From assembly GCF_004348725.1 (NCBI RefSeq), contig NZ_SMKR01000001.1, positions 52,073 to 116,072 of the forward strand: a stretch of DNA of 64,000 bases. Reading direction: 5' to 3'. The notes under the pieces were generated by a model that was not told the DNA's origin, made no database searches, and saw only the letters and a program-made list of their open reading frames with translations. The DNA is from Kribbella turkmenica. Lineage in GTDB: Bacteria; Actinomycetota; Actinomycetes; Propionibacteriales; Kribbellaceae. Positions 19,182 to 27,971 of the stretch are shown here, piece by piece. Each line of letters begins with the position of its first letter. Position 1 is the stretch's first letter. A program made the position numbers and the translations under genes.

Positions 19182-20498
19182 TCAGCGGAAGTGGTCGCGG
19201 AGCCGGGCGAGGCTGCGCTGGAGCCGGCTGACGGCGACACGACCGCGCTCGTCATCGGCGACGACCGGCGGCTCACCGGTCCGGCGCGCGGCCTCGAGGT
19301 ACTCCGCCAGCAGTGCGCTGTCGGACTGTCGCAGCATCGCGCTCTGCTCGAGCAGCGTCTTGGCGTCGTCGAGCTCACCGGCGACCACGGCCGCGGATCC
19401 CAGGTGCTGCAGGCAGCGCGCCCGGCCTTCGCGTTCGTCGATCTCGGCGTACAGGTGCTCGGCGTGCTGCCACCAGGTCCGGGCCTCGACCGGGCTGCGC
19501 AGCATCCAGGCGGCGACGCCCTGCAGTTCGAGGGCGTGCGCGTGGCCGCTGATGTCGACGGCGGCGGTGGCCCGGGCTGCCGCCGTCCGGAGGTGGTCGA
19601 GGGCGTTCTCGGGTTCCTGCTGGTACAGGTGCACGACCGCGAGGTTGATGGAGATCGCCACGTCGGCCGCCAGGTCCGGACCCGGTCGGTGCAGGCGGGC
19701 GTCGTCCAAGCGATCCCGTGCGTAGAGCACTGCCTCGTCCCGGTCGTTGCCGGTCGGTGCCTGCTCGGCCCGTTCCAGGTGCAGCAGGGCACGCTCCACC
19801 TGCCGGCGAGTCGTCAGCGCGTCCGCCGTACGGCCGTGGGTCGCGACATGTTCCGAGTTGCCCAGTTCCGTGCCCGCACCGGTCAGGTCGCCCATCAGCC
19901 GGTACGCCGTTGCCGCCCGGGCCGCCGCGAGTTCGGCGAGGTCCCGTCGTCCGCTGGCATCCGCGACCGCGGTCAGGAGTTCACTGAGCTCCAGCAGCGC
20001 GCCGGGCTCGTACCTGCGCAGGTACCAGACCTCCAAGGCGTCGCAGATACGCGCCAGGTCGTCCGCCGTGTCGGGCCGCGCCTTCTCGACCTCCAGCAAC
20101 TCGCGCAGCCGTGCCTCGTTCAGTGAGAACCACTCTGCCGCAGCCATCCCGCCCGACGCCGAGCCGAGTCTGACCAACCAGGTCTCCGCTTCCTCGGCCG
20201 CGGCCTGGAGCTCCGGAGCCGGTGTGGAGACCGCGCCGCCCCGGCGCCGGCGCCGCACCGCGTGCAGGCCGGTCGGCAGGTAGTAGATCGCGCAGATCAG
20301 CGTCAGCGCACCGGTGACGAGGTAGCCCGCGACCTGCACCCAGCCGCCGCTGTTGAGGCTCGCGGACAACTTGTCGCCGACAAGCCCGGACAGCAAGGCC
20401 CACGCCAGTGCGGCGACGCCGAAGAAGCCACCCCGTCGGCGGTTCTGCCGGTCCCTGTCCTCGGGCCGGGTGTCTGCCTCTGACTGCGGCTCGGTCAT
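19182..20498 (-). CDS. Membrane protein with TPR-like helical domain
   Basis: Last gene of the overlapped ABC-type operon. The 438-residue protein has a basic cytoplasmic N-terminus, two transmembrane helices (about 25-42 and 54-75), then a long soluble helical region from about 100 to the end with repeated Ala/Leu pairs (AISINLAVVHLYQQEPENAL, GRARCLQHLGSAAVVAGELDDA) typical of tetratricopeptide repeats. By topology the TPR part is cytoplasmic. Its ATG overlaps the permease stop as ATGA, so the two are probably made together. A scaffold or regulator of the transporter is a reasonable inference; nothing catalytic is visible. Confidence 0.75.
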   Translation of the reverse strand: MTEPQSEADTRPEDRDRQNRRRGGFFGVAALAWALLSGLVGDKLSASLNSGGWVQVAGYLVTGALTLICAIYYLPTGLHAVRRRRRGGAVSTPAPELQAAAEEAETWLVRLGSASGGMAAAEWFSLNEARLRELLEVEKARPDTADDLARICDALEVWYLRRYEPGALLELSELLTAVADASGRRDLAELAAARAATAYRLMGDLTGAGTELGNSEHVATHGRTADALTTRRQVERALLHLERAEQAPTGNDRDEAVLYARDRLDDARLHRPGPDLAADVAISINLAVVHLYQQEPENALDHLRTAAARATAAVDISGHAHALELQGVAAWMLRSPVEARTWWQHAEHLYAEIDEREGRARCLQHLGSAAVVAGELDDAKTLLEQSAMLRQSDSALLAEYLEAARRTGEPPVVADDERGRVAVSRLQRSLARLRDHFR

Positions 20499-22267
20499 GG
20501 TCGGCTCCCTGCGGTCAGCCCGCGCACCACAGTGCGCCAGAACGTCAGCATGAGCACCACCGGCACGACGGACGCGACCACACCGGCGGCGGCGACCGTC
20601 CCGGCCGATGCGGAGAACTGCCGGGCTTCACCCCACAGCACCAGCGACAACGGCGTCGTACCGGCGCCACTGATCAGGAAGCCCACGATGAAGTCGTTCC
20701 ACACGAGTGCGAACTCCAGCACCGCAACGGCAATCAACGCGGGCCGGTACGTCCGCTGCACCGTCGCCAGTACGGCGCTCTGTCGCGCGGGACCCTGCAG
20801 TGCCTCGGAAACCAGTGCAGGTGGAGCCGACGCGAACGCAGAACGCAACAGGAGTACGGCGAACGGCAGACCAGCAGCCGCATGCACCAAGGCCAATGCG
20901 ATCCGAGAGCCCGCCAACCCCGCAGCACCGATCGCATCCCGCAGGGGAGCGGCGTACATCTGCACCGGCGTCACGGCCAGTACGACGAACATGGACATCA
21001 TCACGCGTCCCAGCCACTGCGGCAGTCCGCCCCACGCAACCAGATAGGCAGTGGGTACGGCGATCACCAGCAGCACGGCCGTCGCCGCGCCCGCGATGAG
21101 CACCGTGGACAGCAGCGCCCGGAGAAGTCCGACGTTCGCGGCAGCAGTGAACGACGAGAAGCCGAGTCCGGACGGCGACCACCAGCCCCGCAGCCCGGCC
21201 TCGCGTGGCGAGTGCAGAGCGGTGGCAACCAGTACGACAGCGGGCAGGATCCACACCAGGCTGACCGCGAAGCCGGCAGTCCAGCCGATCCGGCGTACCC
21301 GCTTGCTGGGCTTCGGCCGGCCCAGTGACGGATCAGGCTGCACGACGGCCACTGGCATCGCCCACCGACGCCGGCGCAGCCCGCGTACGCCGACCACCCC
21401 GACAGCAGCCACGATGGCGAACAGCACCACGCCAAGGGCCGCGGTACGACCCGGGTCGGCACCGGTCGTCGTCGCACGCCACCAGTTCAGCCCAAGTACG
21501 TCGGCAGACCGCTGCATCGGCCCGGGTACGACGATCAGCACGAGGTCGAAGACCCGGACTGCCGCGATGACGAGCGTCAACGTGACCACACCGGTGATCG
21601 GCCGCAGCAGCGGGATCTCCAGCGCACGCAGTCGGCGCCAACCAGTGACCCCCTCGGCCGCGATCGCGCGACTCACGTCGTCCGGTATGGCGTCCAGACC
21701 GGCACGAAACAGCGAGACGACGTACCCGAGCCAGGTCCAGCCGAAGGCGGACACCAGGACGAGCCAGACCAGGCCGGGACCCAGCCAGACCGGGCTGGAC
21801 CCGAACAGTCCGGTCCACACGGCCGTCACGGTGCCGCGCTCGGGGGCGGGGTCGAAGATCAGCCGGAACGTCGCCCCGGACACCAGCACCGACACCGCGA
21901 ACGGGATGACCAGCGCGGGCTGCAGGAACGACGTCAGCCCTGGCAGCCGGTAGCTCACCAGCGCGAGGAAGAAGCCGACCACGACCAGTCCCAGCGCGAC
22001 CGCGACCCAGGCCAGACTGTTGCCGACGGCACGTAATGCCTCGGGGTCCGCCATCACCGTGAAGTTGCCGAGGCCGACGCCGCCCGGTGTCCGGAACGCC
22101 GCGACCACGGTCACGCCGATCGGGATCAGCAGCAGGCAGATCAGTAGCAGCGCCGGCAGGCCGAGCAGGTACGGCCCCGCCGGACGCCGTGGCTTGCCGG
22201 GCACCGGACGGCCGCTCACCTCGCGGCCGACGACCTCGAGCGACAGGCCGTTGCTCTGCAGGCCCAT
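20495..22267 (-). CDS. Fused double ABC permease (MalF-MalG-like in one chain)
   Basis: The 590 residues contain two complete binding-protein-dependent permease domains, each with about six helices: roughly 1-300 and 336-590, joined by a basic proline-rich cytoplasmic linker. The first has a recognisable EAA-like coupling loop (AAEGVTGWRRLRALEIPLL, about 197-215). The corresponding loop of the second (SEALQGPARQSAVL) is degenerate. Carbohydrate importers normally encode these halves separately. The start overlaps the lipoprotein stop (ATGA) and the end overlaps the TPR gene. With the lipoprotein it would form the membrane part of a sugar-type importer, but the partner ATPase in the operon is not functional by sequence. 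Confidence 0.82.
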   Translation of the reverse strand: MGLQSNGLSLEVVGREVSGRPVPGKPRRPAGPYLLGLPALLLICLLLIPIGVTVVAAFRTPGGVGLGNFTVMADPEALRAVGNSLAWVAVALGLVVVGFFLALVSYRLPGLTSFLQPALVIPFAVSVLVSGATFRLIFDPAPERGTVTAVWTGLFGSSPVWLGPGLVWLVLVSAFGWTWLGYVVSLFRAGLDAIPDDVSRAIAAEGVTGWRRLRALEIPLLRPITGVVTLTLVIAAVRVFDLVLIVVPGPMQRSADVLGLNWWRATTTGADPGRTAALGVVLFAIVAAVGVVGVRGLRRRRWAMPVAVVQPDPSLGRPKPSKRVRRIGWTAGFAVSLVWILPAVVLVATALHSPREAGLRGWWSPSGLGFSSFTAAANVGLLRALLSTVLIAGAATAVLLVIAVPTAYLVAWGGLPQWLGRVMMSMFVVLAVTPVQMYAAPLRDAIGAAGLAGSRIALALVHAAAGLPFAVLLLRSAFASAPPALVSEALQGPARQSAVLATVQRTYRPALIAVAVLEFALVWNDFIVGFLISGAGTTPLSLVLWGEARQFSASAGTVAAAGVVASVVPVVLMLTFWRTVVRGLTAGSRP

Positions 22268-23514
22268 CAGCTCTCCACCGTCCGCAGCTCCGTCATCGCC
22301 GCGTCCACAGCTGCCGGTACGACGGTGCCGCCGCGGCCGCCGATGCGGACGAGGAAGTCGGTGAGCACCCGCCAGAGTCCGTTGATGTCACCCAGTCGTC
22401 CCAACCGGTCGGACAGGTCGAACTGCAGCAGACCGTCGGTCCCCGACAGCTGCTCGGCCAGCTGGGTGAGTTCAGGTGAGTAGCCGGAAGCCCGTCCGTC
22501 GACCAGGAACCCGCCTTCCTTCACCCACGGGTCCACGGCGGCCGGCGCGGCGAGGCGTCGTACCAGGTCGAGGGAGTCGTCCGAGGACGGCTTCGGCAGC
22601 ACCATCACGTCACCACCGACGACGACCGGCGCGGCCGCGCCCGGTGCGAGCGGCGGGAAGGTGAAGATGCCGACGTCGTCGGGGTCGGCCGCGAACGACC
22701 GCACCACCGGCTCGGCGAAGTCCGAGGCCAGAACCATGGCGGCGCGGCGGTGTCCGAACACCTCGACCACCGCGTCCGGGAACTGCTGCACGAGTGACCT
22801 CTCCACGCCACCTGCGAGAGTGTCCGGAGCGGACCACATCGTGCCCAGGAGCCGGAGTGCGGCCGCGATCTGCGGCTGGCGGGACGGTTGTGGACTGTCG
22901 GCTGTCGCGAGTGCTGCGTAGACGGCGGGCGCTGTGGCGAGCAGTACGTTTTCGAAGAAGTCGGTGAGCACCCAGCCGTCCCCTGCGGCCAGAGAGAGCG
23001 GCCGGACGCCGGCACGAGCCAGCGACTGGTTGACGGTCAGCCACTCCGACCAGAGTCGCGGCGGCTCGAGGCCGGCCTCCCGGAACACCGAGGGGCGAAA
23101 CCAGACCGCGGACTTGTGCGCCGTCTTGAACGGCACCCCGTACGTCATCCCGTCGTGCACCAGCAGCTCGGCCCACAACCGAGCTCGGCCTCGATCGGCG
23201 AGGTCGGCCGGGATCGGCTCGAGGTCGTGGAGGTGGCGGGGGACCAGGCCGGGCTGCGGGAGCATCACGAGGTCGGGCCGGCGGGTCGAGCGCGCGCCGA
23301 AGGCGGTCGAGATGTCGTCGCCCAACGGCACGACCTCGACCGGATACTCGAGCTCACCGAGGCCGTCGAGGACGTCGTGGAACGCCCGCAACTCCTGTCC
23401 GCTCCAGCTCACCGCCACCCGCACGCCGCGACGCAGGCCGAGGACATCGCTCGAACAGCCCGCGGCCGCCAGGGTTGCCGCCGCTCCCAGGACCGCCCGA
23501 CGACTAGGTCGCAT
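22267..23514 (-). CDS. Extracellular solute-binding lipoprotein of the ABC operon
   Basis: The 415-residue protein starts MRPSRRAVLG with a twin-arginine-like signal and a lipobox LAAAGC (Cys20), so it should be lipid-anchored outside the membrane. The body fits the family 1 (sugar-type) solute-binding fold, with a hinge-like VPFKTAHKSAVWFRPSVF segment and an ALRLLGTMWSAPD region. The aromatic residues expected to stack on sugars are fewer than usual. ATG 23514 is chosen because it gives the signal peptide directly; it overlaps the end of the ATPase-like gene by 11 bases. Ligand unknown. Confidence 0.82.
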   Translation of the reverse strand: MRPSRRAVLGAAATLAAAGCSSDVLGLRRGVRVAVSWSGQELRAFHDVLDGLGELEYPVEVVPLGDDISTAFGARSTRRPDLVMLPQPGLVPRHLHDLEPIPADLADRGRARLWAELLVHDGMTYGVPFKTAHKSAVWFRPSVFREAGLEPPRLWSEWLTVNQSLARAGVRPLSLAAGDGWVLTDFFENVLLATAPAVYAALATADSPQPSRQPQIAAALRLLGTMWSAPDTLAGGVERSLVQQFPDAVVEVFGHRRAAMVLASDFAEPVVRSFAADPDDVGIFTFPPLAPGAAAPVVVGGDVMVLPKPSSDDSLDLVRRLAAPAAVDPWVKEGGFLVDGRASGYSPELTQLAEQLSGTDGLLQFDLSDRLGRLGDINGLWRVLTDFLVRIGGRGGTVVPAAVDAAMTELRTVES

Positions 23515-24055
23515 CGGCGAAATCCGTCGTACGCCCGGGATCGGTGGTGATGAGCAGCAGCGCGGCGCGCTTGAGTTCGGGGTTGGGGTGCTGGGCAAGC
23601 AGTGATCCCCAGGTGGGCAGGCCGCCCGCGTCCTCCAGGACGATCACTCGCGGCTCCGCGCGGAGTGCCCGGGCCACACCGGCCAGTCGGCGCCGGCCCG
23701 GTGTGATCTCGTGCGGGTGGCGATCCAGTACGTCGGCCAGCCCGCACCACTTCGCGGTCTGACTGCTTTGCAGCTCGGCTGCCTGCCGGGTCACGCGATG
23801 GGCCACCGTGTGCCCGTGGATGATGTTGCCGAGCACGGTCAGGTGTGGCAGCAGTCCGCCTTCTGCCGGCACCAGCCGGACCGGACCGCCGGTGCTGACC
23901 ACCGCACCGCGGGGTGGGTCCTCCTCGCCGATCACCAGGTCGGCCAGGCGACGGGCACCTGCGGCGGTGGGCAGCACCAGTGCTCGCTGCTCACCTACCT
24001 CGATCAGAACTCTCTCGGGCAGACCGGGTACATGTTCGAGCAGCAGTCCGTCCAT
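23504..24055 (-). CDS. Catalytically dead ABC ATPase homologue
   Basis: The 183 residues align along their whole length with an ABC nucleotide-binding domain, yet every catalytic motif is lost. The Walker A position reads PTAAGARR (29-36), with Ala34 in place of Lys. The Q-loop Gln is Pro63 just before EGGLLPHLTVLGNI. The signature reads ITPGR (117-121) instead of LSGGQ. Walker B reads VIVLED (137-142), and the H-loop His is Thr171. The spacing is preserved, so this is divergence within a folded domain, not random decay. ATG 24055 follows GGGGAGG; a TTG at 24100 lies too close to the predicted -10 (TAGGGT, minus strand). It is the first gene of the operon. Confidence 0.75.
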   Translation of the reverse strand: MDGLLLEHVPGLPERVLIEVGEQRALVLPTAAGARRLADLVIGEEDPPRGAVVSTGGPVRLVPAEGGLLPHLTVLGNIIHGHTVAHRVTRQAAELQSSQTAKWCGLADVLDRHPHEITPGRRRLAGVARALRAEPRVIVLEDAGGLPTWGSLLAQHPNPELKRAALLLITTDPGRTTDFADAT

Positions 24056-24144
24056 CCGTGGCTGGCGCCTCCCCAGTGGCCCCGTCGAGTGGTCCGTCAA
24101 CCCTATGGGGAGTCCGGGTCCGTCGCAGCCGTCGCCGCGTGCCC

Positions 24145-24208
24145 TCTTCAGAAATCTTCAGAAGCCGCAGCAGAATCTTCAGAAGACGCGCGCAGGAATC
24201 CTCAGACG
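24145..24208. repeat. Spaced CTTCAGAAG repeats upstream of the ABC operon
   Basis: Copies of TCTTCAGAA/G occur at 24145-24153, 24155-24164 and 24176-24185, with a diverged copy ATCCTCAGACG at 24198-24208 and a TTCAGAAGG at 24224-24232. The core CTTC-A-GAAG is itself palindromic. Starts are about 10, 21 and 23 bases apart, close to whole helical turns, so bound proteins would line up on one DNA face. The cluster lies about 50 bases upstream of the candidate -10 TAGGGT of the operon, consistent with an activator or repressor array. Confidence 0.6.
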
Positions 24209-24224
24209 CTGCCGCGGGTGACGT

Positions 24225-24932
24225 TCAGAAGGACCGGCTCCACAGGTTGATCGCGTAGTCGACCTCGGTTCCGGAGTGCGACCCGATGATCCGGTCGGCG
24301 TCGGCCGGGGTGAACTCGATCCGGACGACCGCCTCGAAGTCGGCCCGGCTCTCGAACCGCCAGCCCATGTCCAGCCGGGTCCGGTGCCAGCCGCGGGCGG
24401 TCCAGAACTGCTCGACCACCGGCGCCTCGATCTTCGGGTACGACTCGCTGAACCAGCGTCCGAACGTGGACCGGCTGCCGTCGTTGTCGATCACGAACGC
24501 CGTCCCGCCGCGGCGCATCACCCGGTCCAGCTCGGCCAGACCCGGCTCGCACCCCGGTCCGAAGAAGTACGCCCAGCGCGCGTGCATCACGTCGATCGAC
24601 GCGTCCGGCACCGGAAGGCGCTGCGCCGTACCCTGCCGGACCTCGACATTCGTCAGCGCCCGGGTACGGCGGCGTGCCGTCTCGGCCAGGCCGCCGTGCG
24701 GTTCGACGCCGATCACCCGGCTCGCGGTCGCGGCGAACCTCGGCAGGTGGAACCCGGTGCCGCAGCCGACGTCGAGCACGGTCGCCCCGGCCCAGTCCCG
24801 GATCGAGCGCATGGCGGGCTCGATCACCCCGTCCGGGTCGACCGCCCGGTTCTCGATCTCGTACACCTTCGGGTGGTGCCAGATGTTGGGACTCGGGATC
24901 CCGCCGTCCGCGACGCTCACACCGCTAGACAC
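24225..24932 (-). CDS. SAM-dependent methyltransferase, class I
   Basis: The 235-residue protein has the Rossmann glycine motif VLDVGCGTG (52-60), an acidic loop at the second strand (GVEPHG) and a motif IV region (VMHARWAYFFGPG). It belongs to the UbiE/Methyltransf_11 type. The substrate cannot be told. The C-terminal half lacks extra recognised domains. The GTG start at 24932 overlaps the upstream MFS gene's stop, so the two are translationally coupled, which suggests modification and export or uptake of the same small molecule. It precedes the repeat-bearing promoter of the ABC operon. Confidence 0.8.
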   Translation of the reverse strand: MSSGVSVADGGIPSPNIWHHPKVYEIENRAVDPDGVIEPAMRSIRDWAGATVLDVGCGTGFHLPRFAATASRVIGVEPHGGLAETARRRTRALTNVEVRQGTAQRLPVPDASIDVMHARWAYFFGPGCEPGLAELDRVMRRGGTAFVIDNDGSRSTFGRWFSESYPKIEAPVVEQFWTARGWHRTRLDMGWRFESRADFEAVVRIEFTPADADRIIGSHSGTEVDYAINLWSRSF

Positions 24933-26148
24933 TAACCGCCGGCTGTTTCGTGGTGGCGGCCAGGAGCGCCACCGGGATCAGCAGCAGGCCGCAGATCACC
25001 GCCAGCCACTGGAACCCCAGGTAGGCGAGGATCGGGCCGGACGCGGTGCCGGCGATCGACGCGAGGATGCCCATGGTCAGGTCGGACAGCCCCTGCGCCG
25101 AGGTGCGGATGTCCTCGGAAACCGAGCGGGACAGCAGGGTCGAGCCTGCCACCAGACAGCCGGACCAGCCGAGACCCAGCAGGAACAGCGCCACTCCGGT
25201 CAGGGCATGCGCGTCGTCCGGGGCCAGGGCGGCCAGTGTCATCGCGATCGCCAGCACGCCCAGCCCGAGCCCGATCGTCGGGATGCGGCCGAGCCGGTCG
25301 GCCAGCCAGCCGGTGAGCGGGGACAGTGCGAACATGCCCGCGACGTGACCGCTCAGGACGAAGCCGACGATCGTCAGCGAGGCGCCGTGGTGGGTCAGGT
25401 GCACCGACGTCATCGACATCACGCCGACCATGACCGCGTGCGCGGTGGCGATGGCCAGCAGCCCCAGGCGGGCGTGCGGGACGGCCACCACCTGACGGAA
25501 CGTCGACACGAGTGGCTGGCGCTCCATCTTCACCTTCGGAGTGGTCTGCCGCAGGCGGCGCATACCGAGCCAGACGATGGCCGCGCTCGCACCGAACGCG
25601 ACCACGGAGAACAGGTACGGTCCGGCGAGCGGGATCAGGCCGGCCGCCGAACCGACCGAGCCGCCGACGCCGGTCAGGTTCGGGCCGACGACCACACCGA
25701 TCGTGGTCGCCCAGACGACCACGGCCAGCGAGCGCGCGATGTGATCCGGGTCGGCCGCGTCCGTGGCGGCGTACCGGGACTGGAGGTTGGACGCCGACCC
25801 GCTGCCGAACATGCATCCGGCGGCCAGCAGCAGCGCGAGCGAGCCCACCTGGGCGGCGACGATCGTGATCAGTGCGCCGGCCAAGGCGATCAGATAGCCG
25901 GTGGTCAGCGACATCCGCCGCCCGTGCGACCGCGCCAGCCGCGCCAGCGGTACGGCGAGCAGCGCCGCACCCAGTGTGGTCGAGGTGGCGACCAGGCCGG
26001 CCATCGAGGTCGAGCCCGAGACGTTCTCGGCCAGCAGGCCGGCGACCGCGAACCCGCTCGCGGTGGCCACACCGCCCAGCGCGTTGCTGGTGACGAGGGC
26101 CTTCAAGGTGGTGCGCTGGACGTCGGCAGGCCTCTGATCAGTCGTCAC
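24925..26148 (-). CDS. MFS transporter
   Basis: The 407-residue protein has twelve hydrophobic segments and the MFS loop 2-3 signature LARLARSHGRR, with a matching loop in the second half (LADRLGRIPTIGLG). The sequence fits drug/metabolite antiporters of the MFS_1 group. The GTG start lacks a strong ribosome-binding site. Coupled to the following methyltransferase by overlap. The direction and cargo are unknown. Confidence 0.82.
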   Translation of the reverse strand: MTTDQRPADVQRTTLKALVTSNALGGVATASGFAVAGLLAENVSGSTSMAGLVATSTTLGAALLAVPLARLARSHGRRMSLTTGYLIALAGALITIVAAQVGSLALLLAAGCMFGSGSASNLQSRYAATDAADPDHIARSLAVVVWATTIGVVVGPNLTGVGGSVGSAAGLIPLAGPYLFSVVAFGASAAIVWLGMRRLRQTTPKVKMERQPLVSTFRQVVAVPHARLGLLAIATAHAVMVGVMSMTSVHLTHHGASLTIVGFVLSGHVAGMFALSPLTGWLADRLGRIPTIGLGLGVLAIAMTLAALAPDDAHALTGVALFLLGLGWSGCLVAGSTLLSRSVSEDIRTSAQGLSDLTMGILASIAGTASGPILAYLGFQWLAVICGLLLIPVALLAATTKQPAVSV

Positions 26149-26309
26149 CGGATCACTTTCTCATCAACCTGACTGAGAAGGCACCTCGATTCCCGCTGCT
26201 CGGCAACGTTCTGCCCTCTGCAGTTGTAAGCAGTTTTGTGCATGGACGTGCGCCGATTGCCGCTTATAGGATCGACCTGACGTAATTCGACCCTCTCCTT
26301 GGAGTCCCG

Positions 26310-27731
26310 ATGCCCGACATCGCGATCGTCCCCGCACCCCGCGAGCTCACCGTCACCGACGGCCGGTGGCTTGCCGACGATCCGGCCGCGGAGGCGGTCC
26401 GGACGGTGGTGGAGAACCTCGGCGAGTCCGAGTACCGCATCGACGTCACCCCGGCGGGCGCCCGGCTCTCGGCCGGCTCCGACGACGCGCTCCGGCACGC
26501 GGAGACGACGTACGGGCAGTTGCTGGACGCCGCCGTACCGGCCGAGGACGGCAAGGTCGCGGTGCCGGCCGTGCGGATCGCGGACGCGCCCCGGTTCGGC
26601 TGGCGCGGGATGATGCTCGACGTCGCCCGGCACTTCATGCCGAAGGACTTCGTGCTCAAGATCATCGACGTGCTCGCGCTGCACCGGCTGAACGTGCTGC
26701 ACCTGCACCTCACCGACGACCAGGGCTGGCGGGTCCAGATCGACGCCTACCCCAGGCTCACCGAGATCGGCGCCTGGCGGGACCGGTCGATGGTCGGGAG
26801 GATGACCCACGACCAGACCGAGTTCACCTACGACGGTGTCCGGCACGGCGGCTTCTACACCAAGGACGAGCTCCGCGAGATCGTCGCGTACGCCGGTGAG
26901 CGCGGTATCACCGTCGTTCCGGAGATCGACCTGCCGGGTCACATGCAGGCCGCGATCGCGGCGTACCCGGAGCTCGGCAACTTCCCGGACCGGCAGCTCG
27001 GCGTCCGGCAGATCTGGGGCATCAGCGACGACGTCCTGAACGTCAACGACGAGACGGTCGAGTTCGTCCGGACGGTGCTGCGGGAGGTGCTCGAGATCTT
27101 CCCCAGCCCGTACATCCACCTCGGCGGCGACGAGTGCCCGGCGGTCCAGTGGGCCGAGGCCGACGCGGCGCGGAAGCGGCAGGCCGAGCTCGGCCTGTCC
27201 GAGCCGAGCCAGCTGCAGGGCTGGTTCACCGCCCAGGTCGCCGAGGTGCTCGCCGAGGAGGGGCGCCGGCTCGTGGGCTGGGACGAGATGGTCGAGACCG
27301 ACTGCCCGCAGGACGCGGTCATCATGGCGTGGCGGAGCGCCCACCGCGGCGAGGTCGCGGTGAAGGCCGGCCACGAGACCGTGATGGCGCCGTGCGAGTC
27401 GGTGTACTTCGACTACTACCAGGGCGACCCGGCGACCGAGCCGCTCGCGATCGGCGGCTTCATCCCGCTGGAGAAGGTCTACGACTTCGAGGTGATCCCG
27501 CCCGGCCTGTCCGCCGAGGAGGAGGCCCGGATCGTCGGCACCCAATGCCAGATCTGGACCGAGTACATGGAGGGCCCGGAGCAGGTCGGCTACATGCTGC
27601 TGCCCCGGCTGTGCGCGTTCGCCGAACGGGCCTGGGGTTCGCCGCGGACGTCGTACGACGAGTTCCTCACCCGCCTGCGCCCGCACCTGACCCGGATCGA
27701 ACGCCTCGTCGACCACCGCCCGCTCGACTAG
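26310..27731 (+). CDS. Beta-N-acetylhexosaminidase, GH20
   Basis: Removes terminal GlcNAc or GalNAc residues from oligosaccharides by substrate-assisted catalysis. The 473-residue protein has a GH20b N-terminal domain (about 1-90) and the catalytic barrel from RFGWRGMMLDVARHF. The paired acids Asp274-Glu275 in LGGDEC are the family catalytic residues, with HLHLTDDQGWR earlier. No signal peptide is present, so it probably works in the cytoplasm on imported chito-oligosaccharides. GGAG lies 8 bases upstream of ATG. The monocistronic gene is divergent from the MFS gene. Confidence 0.93.
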   Translation: MPDIAIVPAPRELTVTDGRWLADDPAAEAVRTVVENLGESEYRIDVTPAGARLSAGSDDALRHAETTYGQLLDAAVPAEDGKVAVPAVRIADAPRFGWRGMMLDVARHFMPKDFVLKIIDVLALHRLNVLHLHLTDDQGWRVQIDAYPRLTEIGAWRDRSMVGRMTHDQTEFTYDGVRHGGFYTKDELREIVAYAGERGITVVPEIDLPGHMQAAIAAYPELGNFPDRQLGVRQIWGISDDVLNVNDETVEFVRTVLREVLEIFPSPYIHLGGDECPAVQWAEADAARKRQAELGLSEPSQLQGWFTAQVAEVLAEEGRRLVGWDEMVETDCPQDAVIMAWRSAHRGEVAVKAGHETVMAPCESVYFDYYQGDPATEPLAIGGFIPLEKVYDFEVIPPGLSAEEEARIVGTQCQIWTEYMEGPEQVGYMLLPRLCAFAERAWGSPRTSYDEFLTRLRPHLTRIERLVDHRPLD

Positions 27732-27971
27732 TACCTGCTGTTTCAGTAGCTGCGGGGATAACAAAATCTTCGTCAGCGCTGTTAACAGGGGTAGACGGCC
27801 TGGGTTCGGGTGGCGACGATGAGTCGGCAGGAACCCAGGCCGGGAGCGGAGGGCCATGACCGTACCGATGCCACGCCTCTGGCGCGGCGGCTCATGGGGC
27901 TTCGGCGCCCGGCCTTCCCTCGCTCCAGTCGCTTCGCTCCCTCCGCTGCTCGGTCCGGGCTGGGAGGTCGC

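Noticed and set aside
24056..24100. TTG 24100 as start of the dead ATPase
   Set aside because: It lies within or next to the candidate -10 element; ATG 24055 has a GGGGAGG site.
27779..27788. CTGTTAACAG palindrome between GH20 and WS/DGAT genes
   Set aside because: Only ten bases, single copy, no promoter context; likely chance.
27810..27971. N-terminal extension of the WS/DGAT protein
   Set aside because: Low-complexity Arg-rich sequence outside family alignments; a strong ribosome-binding site precedes the internal ATG.
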